A DNA stretch of 37,376 nt from Lachnospiraceae bacterium. Lineage in GTDB: Bacteria > Bacillota_A > Clostridia > Lachnospirales > Lachnospiraceae. Position numbers and translations under genes: made by a program. The DNA is taken from the NCBI GenBank assembly GCA_018365895.1, contig JAGZJD010000024.1, positions 1 through 37,376 of the forward strand. Direction: 5' to 3'. The notes under the pieces are model-generated. The model was not told the DNA's origin. It saw only the letters and a list, made by a program, of their open reading frames with translations, and did not search any database. Shown piece after piece: positions 1-8,629 of this stretch. The first letter of the stretch is position 1; every line of letters begins with the position of its first letter.

Positions 1-936
1 TATTGCCCAGCGCTTACTACTATCAAATATTTCTGAAAAAAAATGGTTTTTTCCACTTTCCCCTATCTTTCTGTAAATAATTTTTTCATTTTTTTCAGCG
101 AATACTGTCAAAGCAAAAAAATTAGTCATACAAGATAATTCTTCCAGGATTTTTTCCATACCCGGCTCTAATAATTCTTTGTTTATGTACTGAATCACTT
201 CTTCCCAGCTATTTGTTTCCGTTACTGAACTTTGATCTAACAATTCTTCCAATCGCCATTCAGTCCGTCCTGCATAATAAGAAAGCACGGAAACAGATAC
301 AACAAAAGCAATAAATTTTCTTTGCTCCTGATAATAGCTATCTGTTTTTTGTTCTAATCTTCCCTTCTTTTCATAAGCCAGTTGAAGATTTTCACATTTT
401 TTCTTCATATTTTGTTTCACTTTTAAAGCAAAACCATCTGTCTCTTCTAAATGTCGGAGCACTCTGTGTACTCCCGCCAACAGTCCCGGATATAATTGCT
501 TTTCCAGATAATTTTCTCCTTCACGAGTAAAACCTCCCCTGCTTAAATTAATTAAATTTCGGCTTAATTCACCTTTTATATCGATAAATTCAATTAATTC
601 TGCATCAATCTCTCTATATTTTTTCTGAATCTCAATGCCCTTATAAAAAATTTTAGTTCCTCTATATACTTCTGTCTCTCCACCGGCTTTTCTTTCTTCT
701 TCCTGTTTTAAAAAACGACTGACACCTATATCAGCAAACGCCTGCCACTTTTCCGACCAGATAGACAGTCTGGCTGAACTGCAATCAAAAATATACGTAT
801 TTCCATCCACTTCATCCAAAATAATATCTTCTATTTCCTGCATTTTATCCTTATATAAAATCCAGGATCTCTTTTCTTCCCTCCATGGTCGTTTTTCCTC
901 TTCCATATTCTGTGTACCCACACTCTCTTCCCTCAT
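1..936 (-). CDS. C-terminal part of an HD/GHKL-ATPase protein (in-frame continuation after a TAA; 3' end outside window)
   Basis: The frame opens with ATG directly after the TAA that ends the upstream ATPase gene and stays open for 312 codons to the window edge. It is in the same frame as that gene, so the two are one reading frame interrupted by one stop. I see no good ribosome site before this ATG. The product lacks HD and ATPase motifs. It resembles the region that follows the ATPase domain in the 1200-aa protein at 5027-8629: the stretch around IWSEKWQAFADIG matches LWNMDDAIFAEIE, and VYRGTKIFYKG followed by a helical YREIDAEL-RNLINLSR segment matches CFKNVRVNHE followed by KYYNIFMDYEG-AEKILKVHRE. 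A later part (about residues 195-225) is a likely coiled coil. It is therefore either the second half of a broken gene, a product made by readthrough, or a coupled second subunit. Open frame certain; function inferred by comparison with the paralog. Confidence 0.75.
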   Translation of the reverse strand, partial: MREESVGTQNMEEEKRPWREEKRSWILYKDKMQEIEDIILDEVDGNTYIFDCSSARLSIWSEKWQAFADIGVSRFLKQEEERKAGGETEVYRGTKIFYKGIEIQKKYREIDAELIEFIDIKGELSRNLINLSRGGFTREGENYLEKQLYPGLLAGVHRVLRHLEETDGFALKVKQNMKKKCENLQLAYEKKGRLEQKTDSYYQEQRKFIAFVVSVSVLSYYAGRTEWRLEELLDQSSVTETNSWEEVIQYINKELLEPGMEKILEELSCMTNFFALTVFAEKNEKIIYRKIGESGKNHFFSEIFDSSKRWAI

Positions 937-2979
937 TTATTTTATCAATTTTACTGTTCGAATTGTATTGTTCGGCATAGTATTAATCGGAACTGAAATT
1001 TCAGGCGTTTTAACAATTCTTAAATGTATTGGAAACAATGACTCCCCAATCAACGAATCCAGATATAATGCCATCTGCGATATTAATTCTGCCGAATGCC
1101 GCAATGGTCTTCTCTCTTCATATTTATCAGAAAACATATCTTCTCCATTCCAGCTCTCCTGACATTCTTCATGAAGAAGTTTCTTTTCTTGTGATATAAA
1201 TATTTCAAAACATGTTCCGTATGTATCTTCTTTCCGCTCCATACTTCCAATCGGTTTTACGTTAATGTATCCCGAATAATGAGCCAATGCCCCCGAACTG
1301 AAGGTAATTTTATATCTTTCTTCCGTCCTCGTGTGCGTATAACAGTCAAACGTATCTGCTACAAGAAATGCACTCTGAAGACCTACTCCAAATTCACCGG
1401 TAGGCCGAAGCCATCTCGGCATATCAGATACGATCTTATAGTTCTTTACTGTACTTTTTCCGACAGAAGCAATATTTTTTATTGTTTCCTGGCTGATTCC
1501 AATACCAAAATCTTTTATTTTTACACGCACTCCATACGAATATTCTTTTCCTTTTCCTGCATCCAATTCCTCAATATCCTTTTCATCTACAAGAGTGATA
1601 TTAAGATTTTCGTCTTTCTTGCTTATGGCCATCTCAATTTCAATAGGGAAATTACACGTTGATACATATTTTTCCAGGTCATATGGCGATTCTACCGCTT
1701 TAATTCCTCCATCCATATAGAACCCTGACGTTCCATTACATTCCATCCAATACTGGATCTTTGTCGCATCAATAGCATTCTGAAGAAACTCCCGTAAGAA
1801 AACCCATCTGCTGGAATATAAGTTGGCTCCTTCTAATATCTCAAAAGCTTTATTTTGTGGTATTTCAAACCTTGCCGTTACAAGTTCCTGGGGAATTCTT
1901 TTCCCTTTCAGTTTTAATTCAAATTCGCCTACATTCGGAAGCGCTCCGGGAAAGTCCGGCGGGCAAATACTGGACCAGGCGTATCCTGCCTGTTTCAAAA
2001 TATCCAGCAGCATATCGCCCTCCTGCCGAATCAATCTTAAAGATTCCTGCGTCTCACAATCTGCCGCTATCTGTATTGTGTCTGGACGGATTAACAGTCT
2101 TCGGATTGAAAGATGCTTCTGATAATGAAGCTTGGAGCTTTCAGGATTGGCCACCATGTTTGCAATAACCAGTGGGTGAAATCTGTCATTATCAATATCA
2201 AGCAAATCACCTATTTGAAGCAAAATACTTGCAAATCTTGGATGCATATAGTCCACATATCCATTATCCTCCTGCGGCAGTTCCATAATGCCTTCTATTC
2301 CACTTTCCGTATGCAGTTTTGCACAGGCAGCGATTGTAAGAAAAATTCTCTCCGGTATACCTGCCAGAGAAAATCCCCCGCCTAATCTATCGGACCGTTT
2401 TGTCCATTCTGTTAATATTTCATTTGACACCTTTGCATGTTCTCTTCTTCGATAATTCGCAAGCAACTGAACCATTGCATTGTGGACATCTAATTTATCC
2501 TGATACAATTTTCTTTGGGCTTCTTTTGGACTCATATCTTCATAATTGTACGCTTTTTGCTGTATGATCCGTACACATTTTTTCAACTCTTCATTGCCGC
2601 TTAACTGTATCTCTTCCAGCATTTCCTGGAATTTCTCATTTTTTACAATTTCCCGCTTATCCTCAGAAATCATGATCATACCAATATCATGAATATATAC
2701 TGTATGAAGAATAAGAAAGCAATCTGATGCTGACAACGCTTTAATTCTTTCTTCTCCAAGAATCAACTCAATATTATGAAGAACTGACTGTACATGTGTT
2801 TCATCGTGGCGACTGAATGCAGGAGCTGCCTCCCTCGTCCCTTCCAACAGCTGCATAAGCCATCTCTTATTTTGTTTCCATGCATTCCACAATATTTCAT
2901 GTCGTTCTGTTGCCTTTGGACTTTCCATATAACGTTTCAACTGTTCTTCTATTGTAATCATCATATTAGGCTGATCCAT
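937..2979 (-). CDS. HD-domain / Hsp90-type (GHKL) ATPase protein, short copy
   Basis: 680 aa from the ATG at 2979, chosen because GGAGAGGG lies 5 nt upstream; a GTG further upstream is less likely. The N-terminal part is HD-like: RHDETH near residue 58, YIHDIGM near 97, a conserved LHTESG, and GDLLDIDNDR near 255. A GHKL ATPase follows: N box REFLQNAIDA near 400, DFGIGI near 491 and the glycine-rich lid GEFGVGLQSAF near 530. It is a paralog of the 1200-aa protein in the same operon, with the same motifs in the same order, but stops after the ATPase domain; the equivalent C-terminal region is encoded in frame right after its TAA. It overlaps the upstream ART-SLATT gene by 14 bp, so translation is probably coupled. 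From the family, an ATP-driven conformational switch, possibly with phosphohydrolase activity from the HD site, is expected. A role in defence is inferred from the SLATT neighbours. Confidence 0.85.
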   Translation of the reverse strand: MDQPNMMITIEEQLKRYMESPKATERHEILWNAWKQNKRWLMQLLEGTREAAPAFSRHDETHVQSVLHNIELILGEERIKALSASDCFLILHTVYIHDIGMIMISEDKREIVKNEKFQEMLEEIQLSGNEELKKCVRIIQQKAYNYEDMSPKEAQRKLYQDKLDVHNAMVQLLANYRRREHAKVSNEILTEWTKRSDRLGGGFSLAGIPERIFLTIAACAKLHTESGIEGIMELPQEDNGYVDYMHPRFASILLQIGDLLDIDNDRFHPLVIANMVANPESSKLHYQKHLSIRRLLIRPDTIQIAADCETQESLRLIRQEGDMLLDILKQAGYAWSSICPPDFPGALPNVGEFELKLKGKRIPQELVTARFEIPQNKAFEILEGANLYSSRWVFLREFLQNAIDATKIQYWMECNGTSGFYMDGGIKAVESPYDLEKYVSTCNFPIEIEMAISKKDENLNITLVDEKDIEELDAGKGKEYSYGVRVKIKDFGIGISQETIKNIASVGKSTVKNYKIVSDMPRWLRPTGEFGVGLQSAFLVADTFDCYTHTRTEERYKITFSSGALAHYSGYINVKPIGSMERKEDTYGTCFEIFISQEKKLLHEECQESWNGEDMFSDKYEERRPLRHSAELISQMALYLDSLIGESLFPIHLRIVKTPEISVPINTMPNNTIRTVKLIK

Positions 2980-4327
2980 TTTTTCCCTCTCCATCACCCA
3001 AAATCTCTGTTGCCATATTTAAATAATTTCCAATAGTGTTTCTTGTATACTTCTTGCACCAGTTATTATCATCTCTGATAATCTTTTTCAACCTGTCAAT
3101 ATAAAATTCCAGTTTTTCTTCTGTCATATCCGATTCATAATAAATATCTCTTTCCAGCTCATCCAATCTCAGATACGTTTCCGTCCTCTGTTCTGTCCTG
3201 TCTCTTAAAACGTATATTTCTGAAATGCGATATATAATCAAAGCAAACGCACTTGCTATAATACCAGATATTTTCATCCATATATCAATTTTATCAACAA
3301 AACTGAGAGCTATTGCTAATACAGTTGTACCCTGACAAATAACCATTGCTACAGAAACCCATCTCAATATTCTTTCATATTTCTCTCTTTTTGCATTTGA
3401 CCATTCTTTATATTGACACAATTCATTCTCCAGTTTCTTTAATCGGATACTATGAGATGAGTTTTTTTTTATTTCTTTTTTTACCTGTTCCTTTATTTGT
3501 TCAAACTTTATAATAAGATAATTTCTAATATCTCCTTTCCACTCCAAATATTTGTCTGTATATTGCTTTTCTACCTCCTCCCCTTTTTTTAATTTATCCC
3601 ATATTAACTGTGCATTCAAAATCTCTTTTTTATCCGTAATATGGGTATATAATTTCTCTGATGTCAGCTCATCATTGTTCAGTCCTTCTAATTTTTGTGT
3701 TTCCCCCAGGTATACTTTGTACTTTCCTTCTGCCGGATTTCCATCATAATCTCTCAAATTCTTCTCAAATTCATCTAACTCTGTTTTTTCTATTCTTACG
3801 GAAAGAAAAGGGGCATACAGAATCTCTTTCTCCTCTGAATATTTATTCCCTTTCAACACCGTGTTTAACTCTATATGTTCAACCGCGCCTTGGGATACAA
3901 CATCCAAAAGCACCAGTTCCTTTTTTTGACAAAAATATTTATCCACATTTTCTTTTGTCGTTGTTGAAAAAAATGAGCCGGTTTCCCCCTCCTGTAAAAC
4001 CCTTAACGAATCCTTTCTGTCTGCACGCTTTCCCACAAGAGATTTTCGTTTTTCTTCGCAATATGTATATTTACACATCGCAGAATATATATTGCAGTAT
4101 ACTCTCAGAAGCTCTTCCATATTATTTAAAAGAACATCATTCATGGTCTTTTTTTCTTTAAAACGTACTACTTCATTCTCAATCCCCGGAAACAGCAGTA
4201 CATTTAATACATTATATGCATCGCTTACATCATAAAAACTTCTGGTCTCCGGTGCTTCACACAAAATCTTCTCCGGTACACTACCCTGATAAAAATACAA
4301 GCTTCTCTGTTCACTTACTGTATACAT
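2966..4327 (-). CDS. ADP-ribosyltransferase-like domain fused to a C-terminal SLATT-like 2-TM domain
   Basis: 453 aa from the ATG at 4327, which has GGGGGA 7 nt upstream; the frame is open to a TTG at 4390 without such a site. The N-terminal ~190 residues resemble an ADP-ribosyltransferase fold: LYFYQGS at residues 10-16 where these enzymes have a Tyr-Arg-Gly strand, GSFFSTTTKENV near 119 (the S-T-S-type strand), and EKEILYAP near 167 (the E-x-E element). The usual Arg is replaced by Gln here, so NAD binding may be altered or lost. A helical linker follows, then WSNAKREKYERIL, two membrane helices (about 325-347 and 352-370) and a basic-acidic helix pair (YLRLDELERDIYYESD), which is the layout of SLATT effectors. 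It sits between the SLATT gene and the second HD/ATPase gene and overlaps the latter. The ART assignment is by motif only and needs structure comparison; the membrane part is clear. Confidence 0.6.
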   Translation of the reverse strand: MYTVSEQRSLYFYQGSVPEKILCEAPETRSFYDVSDAYNVLNVLLFPGIENEVVRFKEKKTMNDVLLNNMEELLRVYCNIYSAMCKYTYCEEKRKSLVGKRADRKDSLRVLQEGETGSFFSTTTKENVDKYFCQKKELVLLDVVSQGAVEHIELNTVLKGNKYSEEKEILYAPFLSVRIEKTELDEFEKNLRDYDGNPAEGKYKVYLGETQKLEGLNNDELTSEKLYTHITDKKEILNAQLIWDKLKKGEEVEKQYTDKYLEWKGDIRNYLIIKFEQIKEQVKKEIKKNSSHSIRLKKLENELCQYKEWSNAKREKYERILRWVSVAMVICQGTTVLAIALSFVDKIDIWMKISGIIASAFALIIYRISEIYVLRDRTEQRTETYLRLDELERDIYYESDMTEEKLEFYIDRLKKIIRDDNNWCKKYTRNTIGNYLNMATEILGDGEGKNGSA

Positions 4328-4537
4328 TGCAAGATCCCCCTCTAACCTGTTCAGATTTGAATTTAGCGAAAAAATTTCTTCAAAGTACAATCATGATAGC
4401 CCGACAGCCCCATATTACTGGAGTCTTCTTAAACTCAATGATTCCTGGCATCAGATTGCACCTAATTTGGAAAAAGCATCGCAGGAATGTTTCCACAAAG
4501 CAAAAGAATACTATGAAAGTCTGTCTTTATAACCACA
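4328..4537. other. Only untranslated gap inside the defence-like operon; holds a plus-strand coding-like fragment
   Basis: All other junctions in this operon overlap or nearly touch, but here 210 bp separate the SLATT stop from the next start. On the plus strand the frame starting near 4389 reads NHDSPTAPYYWSLLKLND and continues with an amphipathic stretch ending EYYESLSL before a TAA at 4530-4532, about 47 codons. Its amino-acid make-up looks like the C-terminus of a real protein, unlike the antisense shadows elsewhere. I cannot name a parent family. It may be the scar of a gene lost when the ART-SLATT/ATPase unit was joined on. No convincing promoter was found for the minus strand here. Confidence 0.35.
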
Positions 4538-5023
4538 TTAACTTTTTTTATTTTTATTACCGTCCTCTTTTGAGATATTCAGCCATTCTATATGCTCCTC
4601 TTCCATCAGCTTTTCCAGCCTGTTGACCAGTTCTTTCAAGTCGTTATCATCCGATTTTTCAGCCTGGAAAAGCGACAGTTCCTGTTTCATCTTTTCAAAA
4701 GTACTTCTATATAAAGTCCATTTATCATGACATTTTGAAAGGGATAGAAACGCTGCCGACAGTGCTGTAAATGCAGATCCTATAATTGTAACTATTTTCA
4801 CAAGCTCAATATATTGTTCCGCAGAAAAAAGTCCATTTACCGTTGTCACTGCAATTGGCAATGCAACGCCAATAAAGCTACATATATAAAAAATCCACTT
4901 ATAAAGATAGGCGCTGTTAGCATACCATTCTCCTGCTGATTGGATCCGGGCCTTTAGCGTTTCATCCGGAATTTCATTACAAAGCTTCTCCCAAATGTCT
5001 TTTTCATTTTTAAGATTTTTCAT
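4538..5023 (-). CDS. SLATT (DUF4231-like) two-helix membrane effector candidate
   Basis: 161 aa. Starts 3 bp after the stop of the 1200-aa gene; GGGGGAG lies about 13 nt upstream, so translation is probably coupled to the upstream gene. Features: an amphipathic N-terminus with W-Y at 33-34, membrane helix 1 at about 43-65 (IFYICSFIGVALPIAV), membrane helix 2 at about 74-96 (IVTIIGSAFTALSAAFLSL), then WTLYRSTFEKMKQELSLF, the W-x2-YR...E..K.E pattern seen after the second helix in DUF4231/SLATT proteins, and a charged tail. SLATT proteins are described in comparative-genomics work as predicted pore-forming or membrane-perturbing effectors kept inactive by partner proteins. Their presence is the main reason to read the whole operon as a conflict system. 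Localisation in the cytoplasmic membrane is expected. Confidence 0.75.
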   Translation of the reverse strand: MKNLKNEKDIWEKLCNEIPDETLKARIQSAGEWYANSAYLYKWIFYICSFIGVALPIAVTTVNGLFSAEQYIELVKIVTIIGSAFTALSAAFLSLSKCHDKWTLYRSTFEKMKQELSLFQAEKSDDNDLKELVNRLEKLMEEEHIEWLNISKEDGNKNKKS

Positions 5024-5026
5024 CCT

Positions 5027-8000
5027 TCATATATCTCCCCCTTTAAGCCACCATTCATATATTTTTTCGGTGTACCGTACGTATTCGTCATGAATATCCC
5101 GCAAACTATACCGTTCCTTTTCAAGCTGGTTATGATATACCCATTTTTCCAGCGCTTTAAAAGAAGGATCCGAAAACACAATTTGAGAAAATGTCTCATA
5201 TGTAAGTCTTTCAAAATCCTCATTTTGTGACGGAACTACTGTAAGTTTTACTATTTTCTGGAAAACTTGTTTATTTATAGGAGAAATCAAATATTTCCCA
5301 CCTGGTTCCGTTATCCCTTCAATTTGATACGGAAGGTTCTTTATAAGAAGCTTTTTATGAGCAAAAACCTCTTTTTCTTTAAATATAGGAAACGCATATT
5401 GCGCTCTGTTATATGATTTCTTATAGAACTCTTCTTTTTCGATTCCTATTTCTGGAACATGTTTCTTTAAAACTGCATGCACTGCTCCATCTATTCCAAA
5501 AGAAAAATAACATTTCTCCAGTCCTGTATGAGCTAATAAAAACTCTACGGCTATTTTGTCATTTATTACGTAATCACAATGATACAGCAAATTCAATGTG
5601 GAAAACGCTTTTTCATCTAATTCTGTTCTTGTTTGCCGTTTTTCGATTTCTTCTTCCAACCGGTCTTTCATGTCCTGCTGCGTCTCTTCTGTATACGGCT
5701 TTTCACTATAAAAACTTAAAATCCACTTTTCATATTCATGTATTTCAGCTTTTAACCATTTGTCAGTAACGGTATTTCTCCATTTTCGAGCTGTTCCAAG
5801 ATCAATTCTTTGAATCAACTTCTCATCAATTCCTTTTTCATCTAATACCTTGACAATAACATATTCCTGTTGCTTTGTATCTTCTAATACTTTGTATATA
5901 GACTGCAGCACGGTCTCCATTTCCATGCTGACCGGAACAAACTCATTGAGGGATTCATATTTTTCATTCCATTTCCACAGGCATACATCAAGCATATCTG
6001 CTGTACTGGTACTTTCCTGCAGGTATTCTTCCATTCCCTGTTGGATAAAAGCCAGTGATTTATTTAAGTAGATCAGCTGAATAAATACAGGAACTTTGTC
6101 AAAAATCATTTCCCCCCTAATCTTCCGCTCGCCATTCCCAGGAAGCTGCCATAAATAGTGTAAAAAGTGAAAGTATGCATCCAGAATATCATGTACGTAT
6201 TGATCGCGATTAAAGTCCGAATTAAATTCTTCTCGATGAACCTTCAGAATTTTCTCTGCATAAAATCCTTCATAATCCATAAAGATATTATAATACTTCT
6301 CATACAAGGCATCTTTTACTGATCTTTCATGATTTACCCTGACATTTTTAAAGCATACACAATTTATGCTTTTCTCAGTCGGCACATAATCTTTGGTATT
6401 TTCGATTTCTGCAAAGATTGCGTCATCCATATTCCAAAGTGCAATTTGTCCTCTCTGCTCCCCCTGCGGCAGATATATTGCCAAATATTTCTTTTTGTTT
6501 ATTTCAAATTCCTGCTGGAATATTTCAGGCTCACAAAAACTTGGTATACTGATTACCGGAAATTTCTTATTAGGAATTATTTTTGTTCCTTTACGGCCAC
6601 GTTTTGTAAATATGATTTTAAACGGAATCATAGTTCCCGCAAAATACTGACTGATATAATTTTCAATAAAGGCTACTGTGTATCTTCTTACTTCCTCTTC
6701 ATTGAAGAAGCTTCCATCAGAGAAGTAAGAAGCTCTTTCCGGTTCATAAGGTTCTCTTTTGTAAAGGTCTTGTTCCGAATTCAGAGATTGAGCAATTTCA
6801 TTTTGAACGTTAAAAATATGCTCCCAGTCAAATACGACTTTTACAGTTGTTCCCTCGCTTACGTTTTTTACGGTCTCCTTGATGATTTGTCCATTTTCCT
6901 TGGGATTTTGCAGGATCAACCGTCTTCCTTCACTTTCATAAAGTCCGCGCGTACTGATCTCTACTTCGTTAGCAACCATAAACGCCGATTGTATCCCGAT
7001 TCCAAATCCACCTGTAGGACGCAGCCAGCTTGGCATTTCTGCTAAATCTTCTCTGTACTGTGATCGCTTTCTCCAACCTCCTCCTACGTTTGAAAGAACT
7101 TTCATACATTCTTCTTCTATACCAATGCCGACATCTTTTATTTCCAGAATAATTTTCTGTTTTTCCGCATCTATATCAACAAATACCTCTATTGTATACT
7201 GCTGATAAATGGACGCGCCTATATCAAACGGGGTTAATTCTTTTACATCTTCTTTCCATACAAAGTCTTCAGAATATCGTATTTTTTCATTTTTAATATC
7301 CTGCCAGAGCCGCATTTTCGAAGCATCCAGTGCATTCTGTAAGTACTCACGGATAAAATCAATATGGCTGTTATAAATATTCTCTCCCATCAGAAGTTCT
7401 ATCATTTTCTGTTTATTAATCTGAAAACTGTTATCCTCCTGAAGGAAAAAGCGCTTCTTTCCATATTGATTTTTCAAATATATTTTGCAGTCACATGTGT
7501 TCAGTAAACAGCCTTTTAATGATTCCGGTACAATTTTATTCCAGTTACAGATCAAATACTCCACTTCTCTGTCCAGCATTTGAAACCATTGATTGATAAC
7601 CTTACATGCTTCTACATCATCAGAACTTGCTTCTACTTCGATTCCGTCTGTCCGTATTGCCAAATGTTCAATCGCTTTATGCTTTTTATAATGCAGAAGG
7701 CTTAAAATCGGAAGATCTCCAAAACGTTCCATAGCTCTCACATTAAAACGATTGTTGTCTAAATCCAACAAATCCCCTATCCGCAGCATTGCTGCTGCAA
7801 ACTGGGGATGAATGCTGCTGTTTCCAAAGCCTTTATCACAGTAGTGAAGCTCTTGAAAAATATCATTAAAATCTTTTCCGTGCAGAGTACAGGCTTTTAC
7901 CATAATCTTATACAACCGAACGGGGATTTCCGGATCTTTTTTCTCATCTAATTTCTCAATCGCATCCATCAATCTTTCTGGATGTCTGCGTCGAGCAAAC

Positions 8001-8629
8001 TCTGACGTAATGATCTGTATTCCCCTTTCAAATTCCAATGGCCAGCTGTTACTGATTTCTTCTAGTTCATTTTCATTCTTCGTTTCAAAATAAGCTTCCA
8101 AATCTTCTATTTTTCTGTTATTCCGCAAAAAATCATCGATTCTTCTGTATAATCTGACAGCAGCCTGTTCGCCTTTGTCATGTCCGTTAAGTTCTCGAAT
8201 ATACTTCTCAAATTCTTTATCATTTTCCCAGAGATCCTTCAGTTCTTCATATGTATAACTCATTCCCATATCATGGGAATATGCGCATTCCAGTAATAAC
8301 CAGAGATCGCCGATAGCGAGTTTATTAATGCGCTCCTGTCCCAAAAGCATTTCTATAGATTCCAGGATATTTAACGTGTGACTTTCATCATGCCTGCTAT
8401 AATGCTGAAAATCAAATACCGCTGATTCCAGATAAGAAACCAGCTGCTTTTTTCTGTCTCTCCATTCCGTAAGAATGTGCACACCATTTCGATATTCTCT
8501 GCATCTTTTCTCAAAGCACCATTCAATATAGGTATCTGCATATGCCGGACATTCTTCCAGCCTCCATTCAGACATATTACTCATATATTTCCTATTTTCA
8601 TCACATGTTTCACGTCTTTTCTCTCTCAT
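5027..8629 (-). CDS. Large HD-domain / Hsp90-type (GHKL) ATPase protein
   Basis: 1200 aa. HD-like N-terminus: RHDESH near residue 80, YSHDMGM near 120, CTLHGKDF near 245 and GDLLDLDNNRF near 288. GHKL ATPase: N box REYLQNALDASK near 431, DVGIGIEEE near 500, and RPTGGFGIGIQSAF near 543. The remaining ~600 residues are predicted helical and mixed, with no motif I recognise; their first part resembles the product of 1-936. The ATG at 8629 overlaps the upstream gene by 20 bp and has AGGGGCAGGAT before it; an in-frame ATG 15 codons later is a weaker alternative. I recall Pfam entries for HD domains of conflict systems (HD-CE) with this kind of layout, but could not check. The likely role is a sensor or gate that binds ATP and controls the neighbouring SLATT protein; that role is inference. 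The domain calls are solid. Confidence 0.85.
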   Translation of the reverse strand: MREKRRETCDENRKYMSNMSEWRLEECPAYADTYIEWCFEKRCREYRNGVHILTEWRDRKKQLVSYLESAVFDFQHYSRHDESHTLNILESIEMLLGQERINKLAIGDLWLLLECAYSHDMGMSYTYEELKDLWENDKEFEKYIRELNGHDKGEQAAVRLYRRIDDFLRNNRKIEDLEAYFETKNENELEEISNSWPLEFERGIQIITSEFARRRHPERLMDAIEKLDEKKDPEIPVRLYKIMVKACTLHGKDFNDIFQELHYCDKGFGNSSIHPQFAAAMLRIGDLLDLDNNRFNVRAMERFGDLPILSLLHYKKHKAIEHLAIRTDGIEVEASSDDVEACKVINQWFQMLDREVEYLICNWNKIVPESLKGCLLNTCDCKIYLKNQYGKKRFFLQEDNSFQINKQKMIELLMGENIYNSHIDFIREYLQNALDASKMRLWQDIKNEKIRYSEDFVWKEDVKELTPFDIGASIYQQYTIEVFVDIDAEKQKIILEIKDVGIGIEEECMKVLSNVGGGWRKRSQYREDLAEMPSWLRPTGGFGIGIQSAFMVANEVEISTRGLYESEGRRLILQNPKENGQIIKETVKNVSEGTTVKVVFDWEHIFNVQNEIAQSLNSEQDLYKREPYEPERASYFSDGSFFNEEEVRRYTVAFIENYISQYFAGTMIPFKIIFTKRGRKGTKIIPNKKFPVISIPSFCEPEIFQQEFEINKKKYLAIYLPQGEQRGQIALWNMDDAIFAEIENTKDYVPTEKSINCVCFKNVRVNHERSVKDALYEKYYNIFMDYEGFYAEKILKVHREEFNSDFNRDQYVHDILDAYFHFLHYLWQLPGNGERKIRGEMIFDKVPVFIQLIYLNKSLAFIQQGMEEYLQESTSTADMLDVCLWKWNEKYESLNEFVPVSMEMETVLQSIYKVLEDTKQQEYVIVKVLDEKGIDEKLIQRIDLGTARKWRNTVTDKWLKAEIHEYEKWILSFYSEKPYTEETQQDMKDRLEEEIEKRQTRTELDEKAFSTLNLLYHCDYVINDKIAVEFLLAHTGLEKCYFSFGIDGAVHAVLKKHVPEIGIEKEEFYKKSYNRAQYAFPIFKEKEVFAHKKLLIKNLPYQIEGITEPGGKYLISPINKQVFQKIVKLTVVPSQNEDFERLTYETFSQIVFSDPSFKALEKWVYHNQLEKERYSLRDIHDEYVRYTEKIYEWWLKGGDI

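Noticed and set aside
3661..4161. 166-codon plus-strand open frame opposite the ART-SLATT gene
   Set aside because: Composition (Phe, Leu, Ser, Pro rich) is that of an antisense shadow of a Lys/Glu-rich protein; no ribosome site.
6329..7045. 238-codon plus-strand open frame opposite the large HD/ATPase
   Set aside because: It is antisense to the conserved ATPase motifs, which are beyond doubt coding on the minus strand.
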